Below, piece by piece: positions 41,495 through 49,282 of a DNA stretch of 64,000 nucleotides. The translations under genes and the position numbers were made by a program. Within the stretch, counting starts at the first letter, position 1. Each line of letters opens with the position of its first letter. A model generated the notes under the pieces. That model made no database searches. It was not told where the DNA came from and was given only the letters and a program-made list of their open reading frames with translations. The DNA comes from an uncultured Arachnia sp. GTDB lineage: Bacteria; Actinomycetota; Actinomycetes; Propionibacteriales; Propionibacteriaceae. Location of the stretch: assembly GCA_947493705.1 (NCBI GenBank), contig CANLSH010000013.1, positions 23,658 to 87,657 of the forward strand, given 5' to 3'.

Positions 41495-41545
41495 GTCGGA
41501 AACCGTACAGCAAGTGTGCACGTTTCTTGACATCCACGCCGGTGG

Positions 41546-41580
41546 GGAATCACTGATCAATGCTGTTCTCGGCGAGGACT
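41546..41580. mobile_element. Solo end of the MITE-like element
   Basis: GGAATCACTGATCAAT followed by the same interior sequence as the left end at 24100: 28 bp (41553-41580) are identical to 24107-24134. No matching right end was found nearby. It lies in the 84 bp between the photolyase stop (41579) and the glmS start and forms the photolyase C-terminal codons at its edge. Confidence 0.45.
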
Positions 41581-42931
41581 AGCTCCGGGTCTGTCCGTAC
41601 CGCTCCAACGCCACGTCGCGTTCCCTCGCGTGATCGACGATGCGCTCGGGATAGCCGTGTCCGTATCCATCCAGCTGGTCCCAGGGTTCGTGGGCTCGTT
41701 TACCCTCAAGGTGGCGGAGTTCGGGGATCCACTGGCGCACGTAGTCACCATCGGGATCGAAGCGCAAACCCTGCGTCACAGGGTTGAACACCCTGAAGTA
41801 TGGCGACGCGTCGGTTCCGGTGCCCGCCGTCCACTGCCAGCCGTGGGAGTTGGAGGCAGGATCGCCGTCGCGCAGCAGTTGCATGAAGTGCCGTGCGCCG
41901 TGTGGCCACCAGATGTGCAGATCTTTGGTGAGAAAGCTGGCCGTCACCATCCGCACCCTGTTGTGCATCCACCCGATGCTGGCGAGCTGGCGCATGCCCG
42001 CATCCACGAACGGATAGCCGGTGCGTCCCTGTTTCCAGGCCTCAAACTGACCGGCGACGTCCTCATCGTTAATGGGATCCTCATAGGGGATGTCCTCCAG
42101 TGAAGGTTTCAGGTCCTGATGCTCGGATTCAGGGTTGTGCCAGAGCACATCGGCGTAGAACTCCCGCCATCCCAGCTCGGAAACGAAGTGTTTGTGGCCG
42201 GGGTTTCGCTCGTCGCAATCGGCCAGCAGAGTACGCGGGTGCACAGTGCCGTACTTGAGGTGCATGGACATCATGGAAGTGCGATCCACCCCGGGGAAGT
42301 TCCGCATCTCCTTGTAGTGATCAATGACTTCCAGGAAGTCCGCCCAACGTTGCATGGCAACGTCCTCCCCAACCTCGGGCAGGTCCACGTCCACATGGGG
42401 CGGTTCCGGAATTTCCCGGCTGCCGTCTGCCCTGGCGAACTTCAGGCTTGTGGGAATCGTGGCAGGAGGGGGCCAGCCATGCGCACGCCACGCCTTGGAG
42501 AATGGGGTGAACACTTGGAAGGGTTTGCCGGACTGGTTCATGATGGTCCCGGGAGTGACGGCGTACGGGCTACCCGTCGCAACCAGCGCCACATCCTCAC
42601 CCAGCGCATTGCGCACCCTCTGATCGCGAATCCTGCCCCACGGCTGGGACTCCGCCGAAATATGGATGGTCTCGGCCCCCACCTCCTTGGCCAGTTCCGG
42701 CAACACGTCCTCGGCTTTTCCCTGGCGGATCAGGATGTGACCGTCGTAGGACTCCTGCGCGGACCGCAGGGCTCGCAGCAGACACGTGGTGCGAACGCTG
42801 GATTCAGAAAGCAGGCGTTCATCCAGCACGAAGACCGGCAGCACATCACCGTGTTGGGCTGCGGCCCCGAGGGCCGGGAGATCGTTCATACGCAGGTCGC
42901 GACGCAACCAGAGGATGGAGGTGGGTGACAT
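41579..42931 (-). CDS. phr: Deoxyribodipyrimidine photolyase
   Basis: 450 residues. N-terminal antenna half SILWLRRDLRMNDLPALGAA; FAD-binding C-terminal half with KYGTVHPRTLLADCDERNPG, ELGWREFYADVLWHNPESEH, FVDAGMRQLASIGWMHNRVR and WQWTAGTGTDASPYFRVFNP, the Asn/Trp residues of class I CPD photolyases. It repairs UV dimers with blue light. The last codons coincide with the repeat at 41546-41580. Confidence 0.94.
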   Translation of the reverse strand: MSPTSILWLRRDLRMNDLPALGAAAQHGDVLPVFVLDERLLSESSVRTTCLLRALRSAQESYDGHILIRQGKAEDVLPELAKEVGAETIHISAESQPWGRIRDQRVRNALGEDVALVATGSPYAVTPGTIMNQSGKPFQVFTPFSKAWRAHGWPPPATIPTSLKFARADGSREIPEPPHVDVDLPEVGEDVAMQRWADFLEVIDHYKEMRNFPGVDRTSMMSMHLKYGTVHPRTLLADCDERNPGHKHFVSELGWREFYADVLWHNPESEHQDLKPSLEDIPYEDPINDEDVAGQFEAWKQGRTGYPFVDAGMRQLASIGWMHNRVRMVTASFLTKDLHIWWPHGARHFMQLLRDGDPASNSHGWQWTAGTGTDASPYFRVFNPVTQGLRFDPDGDYVRQWIPELRHLEGKRAHEPWDQLDGYGHGYPERIVDHARERDVALERYGQTRS

Positions 42932-43038
42932 GGGAAAACGCTAGCGCACCACCCCAACCCCCCGACCCCCTCTTCCGTCCGGGTTGTACCGCCTCACGGC
43001 TTGTTGACATGCTTGACCCGGACACGCAAGTTTTCCGA

Positions 43039-43147
43039 TGGTTGAGCAGCGCCCGGCGACGGGGGAGCCGGTGCGTGGTGAGATCTCGAGCAGCCACACG
43101 AGATCTCGACACGTTGCCGCTCGTTCCTCGCCGCGACTACTCGATCA
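43039..43147. repeat. Nested inverted repeat, TGGTCGAGTAG family, copy 2
   Basis: Bounded by TGGTTGAGCAG (43039-43049) and CTACTCGATCA (43137-43147) with an inner GAGATCTCGA / CGAGATCTCGAC repeat (43080-43110). It is a diverged relative of 15229-15327 and occupies the gap upstream of coaA. Confidence 0.65.
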
Positions 43148-43211
43148 ACGGAAAGTATTTTTAGGACTCACGGCGGAGCCGGACGCGCTTGGAGACTTCG
43201 ATCGAAATGAG

Positions 43212-44150
43212 ATGATTGTGGCCAGACCTTTCGTGGTGGTGCGTCGAGGCACGTGGTCGTCACTGGCCGACGCCACACAGATCGACGTCGACGAAACGAC
43301 CCTGGATCGTCTTCGAGGGTTGGGCGATCCCACATCGCAGGAAGATGTGGCCGAGGTCTACCGACCGCTGACACAACTCCTCCACCTCTACATGGCAAAT
43401 GCCTGCCAACTGCGCGATGACAGCAATGACTTTCTCCGCCTCAAGGTACGTCCCACCCCGTTCGTGATCGGCGTTGCCGGATCAGTGGCCGTCGGAAAGT
43501 CCACCACGTCACGCCTCCTTCAGGAACTGCTGCGCCGCGCACCAGGCTCCCCGCGCGTGGATCTGGTGACCACGGATGGCTTTCTGTACTCCAACGACGA
43601 GTTGGAGAGGCGGGGCCTTGCAGATCGCAAGGGGTTTCCCGAGTCCTACAACCGCCGCGAACTGCTGAAGTTCGTCGTCGACGTCAAGTCGGGAGTGCCA
43701 CGCGTCGAGGTGCCGGTCTACAGCCACCTCATTTACGATATTGATCCAACACAGACGATCGTGGTGGAGTCGCCGGACATCTTGATTGTTGAGGGATTGA
43801 ATGTCCTCCAGCCGGCCCGGATCGAGGCCGATGGGACCTCGGGTCCCGCAGTGAGCGACTTCTTCGACTTCTCCGTCTTCGTCGACGCCGATCAGACAGA
43901 CATCAAGCGGTGGTTTCTGGAGAGATTCATGGCGTTGCGCGACACCGCCTTCCAGGACGAGCGCAGCTACTTCAAGCAATTCACGACGCTCGGCGAGCAG
44001 GAGGCCTGGGATGTTGCGTCGAACGTCTGGGACACCATCAATGGACCCAACCTGCGCTTCAACATCGCCCCCACTCGAGATCGCGCCACCGCCATCTTTC
44101 ACAAAGGTCCGGACCACAGCATCGAGACCATCGCGATCCGCAAGGTGTGA
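43212..44150 (+). CDS. coaA: Pantothenate kinase type I
   Basis: 312 residues from ATG 43212; a GTG two codons on is an alternative, and the frame further upstream lies in the repeat. P-loop VIGVAGSVAVGKSTTSRLLQ, then VDLVTTDGFLYSNDELERRG, KGFPESYNRRELLKFVVDVK, PVYSHLIYDI, ILIVEGLNVL: the CoaA sequence of E. coli type. It phosphorylates pantothenate as the first step to CoA and is normally feedback-inhibited by CoA. Confidence 0.96.
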   Translation: MIVARPFVVVRRGTWSSLADATQIDVDETTLDRLRGLGDPTSQEDVAEVYRPLTQLLHLYMANACQLRDDSNDFLRLKVRPTPFVIGVAGSVAVGKSTTSRLLQELLRRAPGSPRVDLVTTDGFLYSNDELERRGLADRKGFPESYNRRELLKFVVDVKSGVPRVEVPVYSHLIYDIDPTQTIVVESPDILIVEGLNVLQPARIEADGTSGPAVSDFFDFSVFVDADQTDIKRWFLERFMALRDTAFQDERSYFKQFTTLGEQEAWDVASNVWDTINGPNLRFNIAPTRDRATAIFHKGPDHSIETIAIRKV

Positions 44151-44348
44151 CCCAACCCGTACGCCCCTGCCGATGGTCGAGACCTTCGGCGGATGCACGG
44201 TGCTCAGTGTCAGGTGCAACCCCGTCGAGCTGTACTCGCGTCCGGGCACAGATGCCTCGTATCTGCAGCGCCTCTTGGCGTGGCGAATCGAACACTGAGA
44301 CTACACAGCAAATTCCTCAGTAACGGCGCCGCCGAGGGCCCGCAAGGA

Positions 44349-44385
44349 ACTGTTCACCGCAGCGCCGTGAGCCAAAATGAACAGT
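44349..44385. promoter_or_regulatory. Inverted repeat upstream of the NlpC/P60 gene
   Basis: ACTGTTCA (44349-44356) and TGAACAGT (44378-44385) are perfect complements 21 bp apart, and AACAGTTCACC follows at once (44388-44398), resembling the first arm with its flank. It sits just before a candidate promoter at 44411-44440. An operator is plausible; the regulator is unknown. The rest of the 331-bp gap holds nothing clear. Confidence 0.4.
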
Positions 44386-44410
44386 CCAAACAGTTCACCT
44401 GAGAGCAACC

Positions 44411-44440
44411 TTGCGTTTCCTCAGAAAAAGCAGTTAGTGT
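44411..44440 (+). promoter_or_regulatory. Candidate sigma-70-type promoter of the NlpC/P60 gene
   Basis: TTGCGT (44411-44416), 18-bp spacer, TAGTGT (44435-44440). Transcription would start about 35 bp before the ATG at 44482, which supports that start over the in-frame upstream ones. Confidence 0.4.
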
Positions 44441-44481
44441 CTGTGAGCACGCACTCCACCAAGCGAAGGTTCTCGACACTG

Positions 44482-45375
44482 ATGAAGCGCATACTGCCTC
44501 TCCTGCTGGCCGCTCTGCTCGGCTCAACACTCGGACTCATTCCTCTTTCGGCCGAGGCCAACACCGGTTCCTCAGCTTCCAAGGTCTACACCCAGCCCGG
44601 TGACCACCTTGTGAACGGCCGTTACTGGAAGACCTCATGTGAGAAGTACTCCTCCTCCGTCGTGCGCTGCACCACCAACATCTGGGGCGAGAAGCGTTCC
44701 GCTTCGGGCGCCAAGTACAAGGGGTGGGTATTCAACACGCTCACCTACCTGCCCTCCTCCCGGGCCAGCTGGTCCAAGAATCCCCTCGGCAAGCCGGGAT
44801 CATGGACGGCCTCGGATGGCCGCAAGTGGAAGACCGAATGCGACACCGCCGCCACCGGCCGGAATGGCTGCCGCTCCTACGCCCTGACGAAGGTTGGCAG
44901 CAAGTCGAAGTGGGTTGTCAACAACCTCGTGCAGTTCAGCACTTCCAGCCTCCCCGCCGTCAAGCGCATCCCCGCAGCAGCACCCGCTCTGAAGGGTGTG
45001 CCCAAGGAGCAGGCACCGCCGAAGCAGACCGCAGCAAAGAAGGCCGTCGCGGCAGCCCTCAGCAAGGTGGGTAGCCGCTACGTTTACGCCACGTCTGGCC
45101 CAAACTCCTTCGACTGCTCCGGTCTGACAAGCTACGCCTACCGTCAAGCTGGCATCACACTGTCGCGTAGTTCACGGACCCAGTTCTCCTCGGGTCAGAA
45201 GGTGTCCAAGAGCAACCTCAAGCCGGGTGACCTCGTGTTCTACTACAGCCCCATCAGCCATGTGGGCATCTACATCGGCAACGGCAAAATCGTCCACGCC
45301 GCCAACCCCCGTACGGGCGTCAACACGACGTCGCTGAACTCGATGCCCTTCGCTGGAGCGGTGCGCGTCGCCTGA
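44482..45375 (+). CDS. NlpC/P60 peptidoglycan hydrolase with N-terminal four-Cys domain
   Basis: 297 residues from ATG 44482; upstream in-frame starts would add ~35 residues ahead of the signal. Signal peptide ILPLLLAALLGSTLGLIPLS, cut near AEA-NTG. Residues ~35-155 are a domain with NGRYWKTSCEKYS, CTTNIWGEK, FNTLTYLPSSRASWSKNPLG, ASDGRKWKTECDT, GCRSYAL and NNLVQFS: the same domain ends both secreted proteins at 60117 and 61593. An Ala/Pro/Lys linker follows, then NlpC/P60 with catalytic Cys in NSFDCSGLTSYAYRQAG and His in ISHVGIYIGNGKIVHAANP. It should cut the D-Glu-mDAP (or LL-DAP) bond. Confidence 0.92.
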   Translation: MKRILPLLLAALLGSTLGLIPLSAEANTGSSASKVYTQPGDHLVNGRYWKTSCEKYSSSVVRCTTNIWGEKRSASGAKYKGWVFNTLTYLPSSRASWSKNPLGKPGSWTASDGRKWKTECDTAATGRNGCRSYALTKVGSKSKWVVNNLVQFSTSSLPAVKRIPAAAPALKGVPKEQAPPKQTAAKKAVAAALSKVGSRYVYATSGPNSFDCSGLTSYAYRQAGITLSRSSRTQFSSGQKVSKSNLKPGDLVFYYSPISHVGIYIGNGKIVHAANPRTGVNTTSLNSMPFAGAVRVA

Positions 45376-45382
45376 CCCCCAG

Positions 45383-45440
45383 CACCGGACCCCCAGTTCG
45401 CAGCCCCTCCCCCCGGCTTGCGGCTGGGGGTTCGGTGTTT
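45383..45440 (+). terminator. Terminator after the NlpC/P60 gene
   Basis: CACCG..CCCCCAG pairs with CTGGGGG..CGGTG, two stem blocks with a small internal loop, followed by TTT. It lies between the convergent NlpC/P60 and glmM genes and may serve both. Confidence 0.65.
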
Positions 45441-45479
45441 CCTGTCAAAAACGCGCTGCGTCGCTCCCGCGTGTGGCGC

Positions 45480-46832
45480 TCACCTACCGAGGCGGGTGCG
45501 GACCTTGTCGGCGAGTCGATGGGCGATCTCGTCGGCCTTTTCCATGGTTGGCGCTTCCACCATGACTCGAACCACAGGCTCGGTTCCTGACGGCCGAAGC
45601 ACCACGCGACCTGTCTCCCCCAACTCGTGGTTGGCGTCGGAGACGGCGCTGTTGATCTCCGGATCTATGCCGGCACGCAACTTGTCCACGTCAGCGACAT
45701 TGATGACCACCTGGGGCAGACGGGTCATCACGCCTGCGAGTTCCTGGAGTGTTTTGCCTGTCTTCACCACCCGCTTGGCGAGGTGCAGTCCCGTGAGCAC
45801 GCCGTCGCCCGTGGTGGCGAACTCACTCATGATGACGTGGCCTGACTGCTCGCCGCCCAGGCTGAAGCCGTTGGCGTTCATCGATTCCAGAACGTAGCGG
45901 TCGCCCACTTTGGTCTGGTCCACGCGGATGTCGTTGGCCTTCATGGCCAGGACGAACCCGAGGTTGCTCATGACGGTGGCGACCACGGTGTTGGAGGCCA
46001 GCCGATGATCCTCCTGCAGTGACAGGGCCAGGATGGCGAGTACTTGGTCTCCATCCACGATGTTGCCCTCGTGATCCACCGCCAGGCAACGGTCCGCATC
46101 ACCGTCGAAGGCCAGGCCCAGGTCGGCATGGGAGGAGACGACGGCGCGTTGGAGGGTTTCCGGGTGGGTCGAACCGCATCCGGCGTTGATGTTGGTGCCG
46201 TCAGGCTTGGCGAAGATGGTGGTGACCGCAGCCCCGGCCTCCTCGAAGGCACGCATCGCGGTCTGATAGCTGGCACCGTTGGCGCAATCGAGTACCACGG
46301 TCAGCCCGGTCAACGACTTCTTCTTGCGCAGCGACTTCACAAGATGGGTCACGTACAGATCTACGGCCTGGGGTTCGGAGATGATGCGTCCCACCTTGTC
46401 ACCGATGGGCCGTTGCCAGCTCTCACCCAAGTGCTGCTCAATGGCATCCTCCAGGTCATCGCTGAGTTTCACTCCGCCACGGGAAAAGAATTTGATGCCG
46501 TTGTCCGGCATGTCGTTGTGGGAGGCAGAGATCATGACCCCCAGGTCCGTGCGGTATTCATTCACCAGGTAGGCGGCCGCAGGAGTGGGGACAACGCCCA
46601 CGCGCATCACGTCCACCCCGGCGCTTGCCAATCCAGCGCAGACCGCGGCTTCCAGGAATTCCCCGGAGGCGCGGGGGTCGCGGGCCACGAGCGCCGTAGG
46701 CTGTCGCCGCCCGAAGGCGCCTGCCTCGCCGAGCACATGCGCCGCAGCCACCGCCAGGTCCAGAGCGAGTTCTGCCGTCAGATCCACGTTTGCGACGCCA
46801 CGGACGCCGTCAGTACCAAATAGTCGAGCCAC
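45480..46832 (-). CDS. glmM: Phosphoglucosamine mutase
   Basis: 450 residues. [20 protein letters not shown], the phosphoserine loop [18 protein letters not shown], the metal loop [17 protein letters not shown], the sugar-specificity loop GGEQSGHVI and the phosphate loop [15 protein letters not shown]. It converts glucosamine-6-P to glucosamine-1-P for UDP-GlcNAc. Confidence 0.97.
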   Translation of the reverse strand: MARLFGTDGVRGVANVDLTAELALDLAVAAAHVLGEAGAFGRRQPTALVARDPRASGEFLEAAVCAGLASAGVDVMRVGVVPTPAAAYLVNEYRTDLGVMISASHNDMPDNGIKFFSRGGVKLSDDLEDAIEQHLGESWQRPIGDKVGRIISEPQAVDLYVTHLVKSLRKKKSLTGLTVVLDCANGASYQTAMRAFEEAGAAVTTIFAKPDGTNINAGCGSTHPETLQRAVVSSHADLGLAFDGDADRCLAVDHEGNIVDGDQVLAILALSLQEDHRLASNTVVATVMSNLGFVLAMKANDIRVDQTKVGDRYVLESMNANGFSLGGEQSGHVIMSEFATTGDGVLTGLHLAKRVVKTGKTLQELAGVMTRLPQVVINVADVDKLRAGIDPEINSAVSDANHELGETGRVVLRPSGTEPVVRVMVEAPTMEKADEIAHRLADKVRTRLGR

Positions 46833-46910
46833 GCGCTCACCTTAGCGGGAAGCCGCGCAGATTCCTTGATCGCTTCGACGGGGTTCCCACCAGGAGATGG
46901 GGTCGTTCGC

Positions 46911-48137
46911 TCAGGGGTTCTCGCCGCCGCGCCAGGCGCCCGTATCGATCCGCAGTGCAAAACCACGCAGCATGTATCCGGAGATGAGCTCGTCCCAGGC
47001 CATCACCGGTTCGCTGAGAATGGTGACGTCACGGGCCAGCAGCCTCGTGAGAAGTGCGTCGGACTCGGAGATGGCGAGGTGTTGGCCGGGGCACTTGTGA
47101 GCGCCATCCCCAAAGCTCATGACGGTCTCATTGACGCCCCTGGGCAGTTCTCGTCCGGGGCAGAGATTCAGGGGTTCGTCTCCCACAGCTTCCGGGTCTG
47201 CATTGGCGTGCCTGATGTAGAGGTCGATGAGTTCACCCTTTTTGATGGTCCAGGATTCGTCGCCGTCGGTGATTTCAATGTCAGCCTGGGCGCGACGGTA
47301 GATGTGCCCAACGACGGGTTCCAGACGGATGATCTCGTGCAGGATGGCGTGGCGCTCCTTCTCACCCGCGACCAGGTAGCGGGCGCGCAGGGCATCGTTG
47401 TTCAAAAGGTGCCAAGCGGCCATGCAGATGTACTCGCGCGTGGTGACCATGCCGGCCGTGCCATAGGTGGTGGCCTCCACAAGAATGTCCATGTTGCCGT
47501 AGCCCTCGCTGATGAGGTGGCTGATGACATCCTCCTGAGGGCTCTTTCGTCTGGCTCTGATCGCTGGCCAGACGTCGGCGAACCAGAACCTGACCACCGG
47601 CCACAGCCCATTGAGTGCAGCCTGGATCCACTGCCTGTTCGTGCGACCCAGATCTTTGCGGGTGATGTCGAAGGAGGGCTGGTTGAAGAACCGCACCAGC
47701 CGTCGCGCCATGGGCTTGACCCTGGAATTGGTCAGTCCCACCACCTCGGCCGTCACCTCGACGGTGAAGTACAGGCTGAGTTCGTCGAGATCGAAGCTGT
47801 TCAGCTTCTCAGCATCCGAGATCACGTTCTCCGCGGCGGAGTCCATCAGATCCTGGTAGCGGGTGGCCACGATCTTGGGCGCAAAGAACCGAGCAACCTT
47901 GGAGCGCTGCTCGTCGTGGAGGGGGCCGTCGGAAAAGAGAATGGGGTGGTTCTTCAGGAAACCCTGCGGAATGGCCTCGGCGGTGAATCCTGCCTGCGTG
48001 GTCCCGTGGCGGGCCCGCAACACCTGTCGCGCCACCTCCAGTGACCTGATGCGCCACAGGTCACCGTCTTTCTCGACGCGAGGCTCATCCGCCTCGTCGG
48101 GCCTCTTCGACCACCGCAGATCAGTGATGATCCCCAC
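46911..48137 (-). CDS. Cytochrome P450
   Basis: About 408 residues from GTG 48137; the purine-rich run before it is very close, so the start is uncertain, and the open frame goes on to 48254 across the palindromic repeat. Heme loop FGDGAHKCPGQHLAISESDA holds the thiolate Cys; the ExxR helix is EIIRLEPVVGHIYRRAQ; the I-helix region reads VEATTYGTAGMVTTREYICM, with AGM-x-T. The N-terminal part lacks a membrane anchor, so it is a soluble class I enzyme that needs a ferredoxin, absent here. Substrate unknown. It diverges from the CMD-like gene. Confidence 0.88.
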   Translation of the reverse strand: MGIITDLRWSKRPDEADEPRVEKDGDLWRIRSLEVARQVLRARHGTTQAGFTAEAIPQGFLKNHPILFSDGPLHDEQRSKVARFFAPKIVATRYQDLMDSAAENVISDAEKLNSFDLDELSLYFTVEVTAEVVGLTNSRVKPMARRLVRFFNQPSFDITRKDLGRTNRQWIQAALNGLWPVVRFWFADVWPAIRARRKSPQEDVISHLISEGYGNMDILVEATTYGTAGMVTTREYICMAAWHLLNNDALRARYLVAGEKERHAILHEIIRLEPVVGHIYRRAQADIEITDGDESWTIKKGELIDLYIRHANADPEAVGDEPLNLCPGRELPRGVNETVMSFGDGAHKCPGQHLAISESDALLTRLLARDVTILSEPVMAWDELISGYMLRGFALRIDTGAWRGGENP

Positions 48138-48221
48138 CCCTTTCCGACGTTGAGCAGCGTGCCTCGAGGTTAGCCGCCTCGACGACCGCGCGCATGGACG
48201 AGCTGCGTCCAGCGCAGGAAG

Positions 48222-48267
48222 GCATACGCAACCTGAACCGGGCAGTCGCGGCACAGGTTACGTATGC
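48222..48267. repeat. 46-nt palindromic repeat (REP-like), copy 2
   Basis: GCATACGCAACCTG at the left pairs with CAGGTTACGTATGC at the right around a loop region containing CAGTCGCGG. It aligns without gaps to 25604-25649. It lies between the divergent P450 and CMD-like genes. Confidence 0.7.
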
Positions 48268-48296
48268 TTACTTGGGCTCATCACCGCACCACTCCC

Positions 48297-48647
48297 ATGG
48301 GACAATTCGGCATGGACGATACAAGGAAGTACCTGCCGGAGATCTACCGGTCATTCCGTTCCCGTTTCGAGGACGTGGTCGAACGCCACGACGCGGTCGC
48401 TGAGGCGGTTGACGCGGCGGGACCACTCAATGAGCAGACGATTCGGCTGGTCAAGCTGGGGCTCGCCGTCGGCGCTCAGGCAGAGGGGGCGGTGCGCTCC
48501 AATGTCCGCAAGTCGCTCGATGCGGGGCTGAGCCGAGAAGCGATCGAGCATGTGATCCTGTTGGGGCTCACCACTCGCGGTTTCCCGGCGACGGTCGCCG
48601 CATGGCAGTGGGCGAGCGAGGTCTGGTCGAATCGCGAGGAGCATTGA
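48297..48647 (+). CDS. Carboxymuconolactone decarboxylase-like protein without CxxC
   Basis: 116 residues from ATG 48297; an ATG at 48312 is equally possible. The helical pattern LNEQTIRLVKLGLAVGAQAE and LSREAIEHVILLGLTTRGFP matches the AhpD/CMD family, but the place of the redox Cys pair reads GAQAEGAVRSNVRKSL with no Cys. It is therefore closer to the decarboxylase or uncharacterised branch than to peroxidase partners. It diverges from the P450 gene across a palindromic repeat. Confidence 0.78.
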   Translation: MGQFGMDDTRKYLPEIYRSFRSRFEDVVERHDAVAEAVDAAGPLNEQTIRLVKLGLAVGAQAEGAVRSNVRKSLDAGLSREAIEHVILLGLTTRGFPATVAAWQWASEVWSNREEH

Positions 48648-48679
48648 CCTGAGACTTGGGAGAACCGCTGGGCCATATC

Positions 48680-48900
48680 GACCGGACACGCCGCACTCAG
48701 CCATCACCTCGCACCGAAACGACCAGAGCGCTCGAAGCCAGTCGCCACCACGCTCAATAGGTCTACCCACCTTGACCGGAAACGCCGCGAATGGCGACCA
48801 CCTTGCACCAAGACGACAAGAGTGCTCGCATCCAGTCGCCACCACACTCGATACGTCTGCCACCCTGACCGGACACGCCGCAACCAGTCCCAAGCGCGTA
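48680..48900. repeat. 94-bp tandem repeat, two full units and a partial third
   Basis: GACCGGA starts each unit at 48680, 48774 and 48867. Units 1 and 2 are about 80% alike over 94 bp (shared core CCAGTCGCCACCAC); the third keeps only its first ~20 bp before diverging. GGCGTGTCCGGTC, the complement of the unit start, appears inverted at 48971-48983. The 476 bp between the CMD-like gene and the first riboswitch hold no credible coding frame. Confidence 0.75.
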
Positions 48901-49099
48901 GATACACGACCTGGGACACCGCAACCAGTAGCCACGGAGCAACATACTGTCTCGGTGGATAGTCGATGTGGCGTGTCCGGTCGTCCTCAAAGTGGACGCA
49001 GCGTATCGAAGCCCATGGTTCTGTTGGTCGTCGGCTCAGCCGTGCAAACGCACCTCTGACCTGACCGCCATGCTGTGTCCAGCCGAGTCCGGGTTATGC

Positions 49100-49260
49100 T
49101 GATACCGCCCGTGAACAGCGGGTGTGGTCCTTCATACGAGGGAAGCCGGTGGGAATCCGGCGCTGACCCGCAACCGCGATGCCGTCAACTTCTTGGCGGA
49201 CGAGCCTGGATACCCGGTAGGACCACGCAAGCCCCACGTCGTGGACTGCGTGGCGTGACT
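49100..49260 (+). ncRNA. Cobalamin riboswitch 1
   Basis: The core GGAAGCCGGTGGGAATCCGG, then GCTGACCCGCAACCGCGATG, is the conserved adenosylcobalamin-aptamer segment, and GAGCCTGGATACCCGGTAG (49202-49220) is the B12 box. GTGGTCC (49124-49130) and GGACCAC (49220-49226) close the core. A short CCACG/CGTGG hairpin follows as part of a possible expression platform. It lies 23 bp or more upstream of the first surface-protein gene and should turn the locus down when cobalamin is plentiful. Confidence 0.92.
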
Positions 49261-49282
49261 GCACGTTGCGCTGCCGGACCGA

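Noticed and set aside
41495..41560. Upstream ATG extension of glmS
   Set aside because: It would place 22 residues before the catalytic Cys, which must be residue 2 for activity.
44151..44481. Possible c-di-AMP (ydaO) riboswitch upstream of the wall hydrolase gene
   Set aside because: Such switches precede wall hydrolase genes in actinobacteria, but the conserved ydaO core sequences are not present here.
48680..48900. Tandem repeats considered as a CRISPR array
   Set aside because: Units are 94 bp long and adjacent with no unique spacers; no cas gene is in the window.
48772..49059. 95-codon plus-strand frame across the tandem repeats
   Set aside because: Composition follows the DNA repeat, no ribosome binding site, no recognisable domain.
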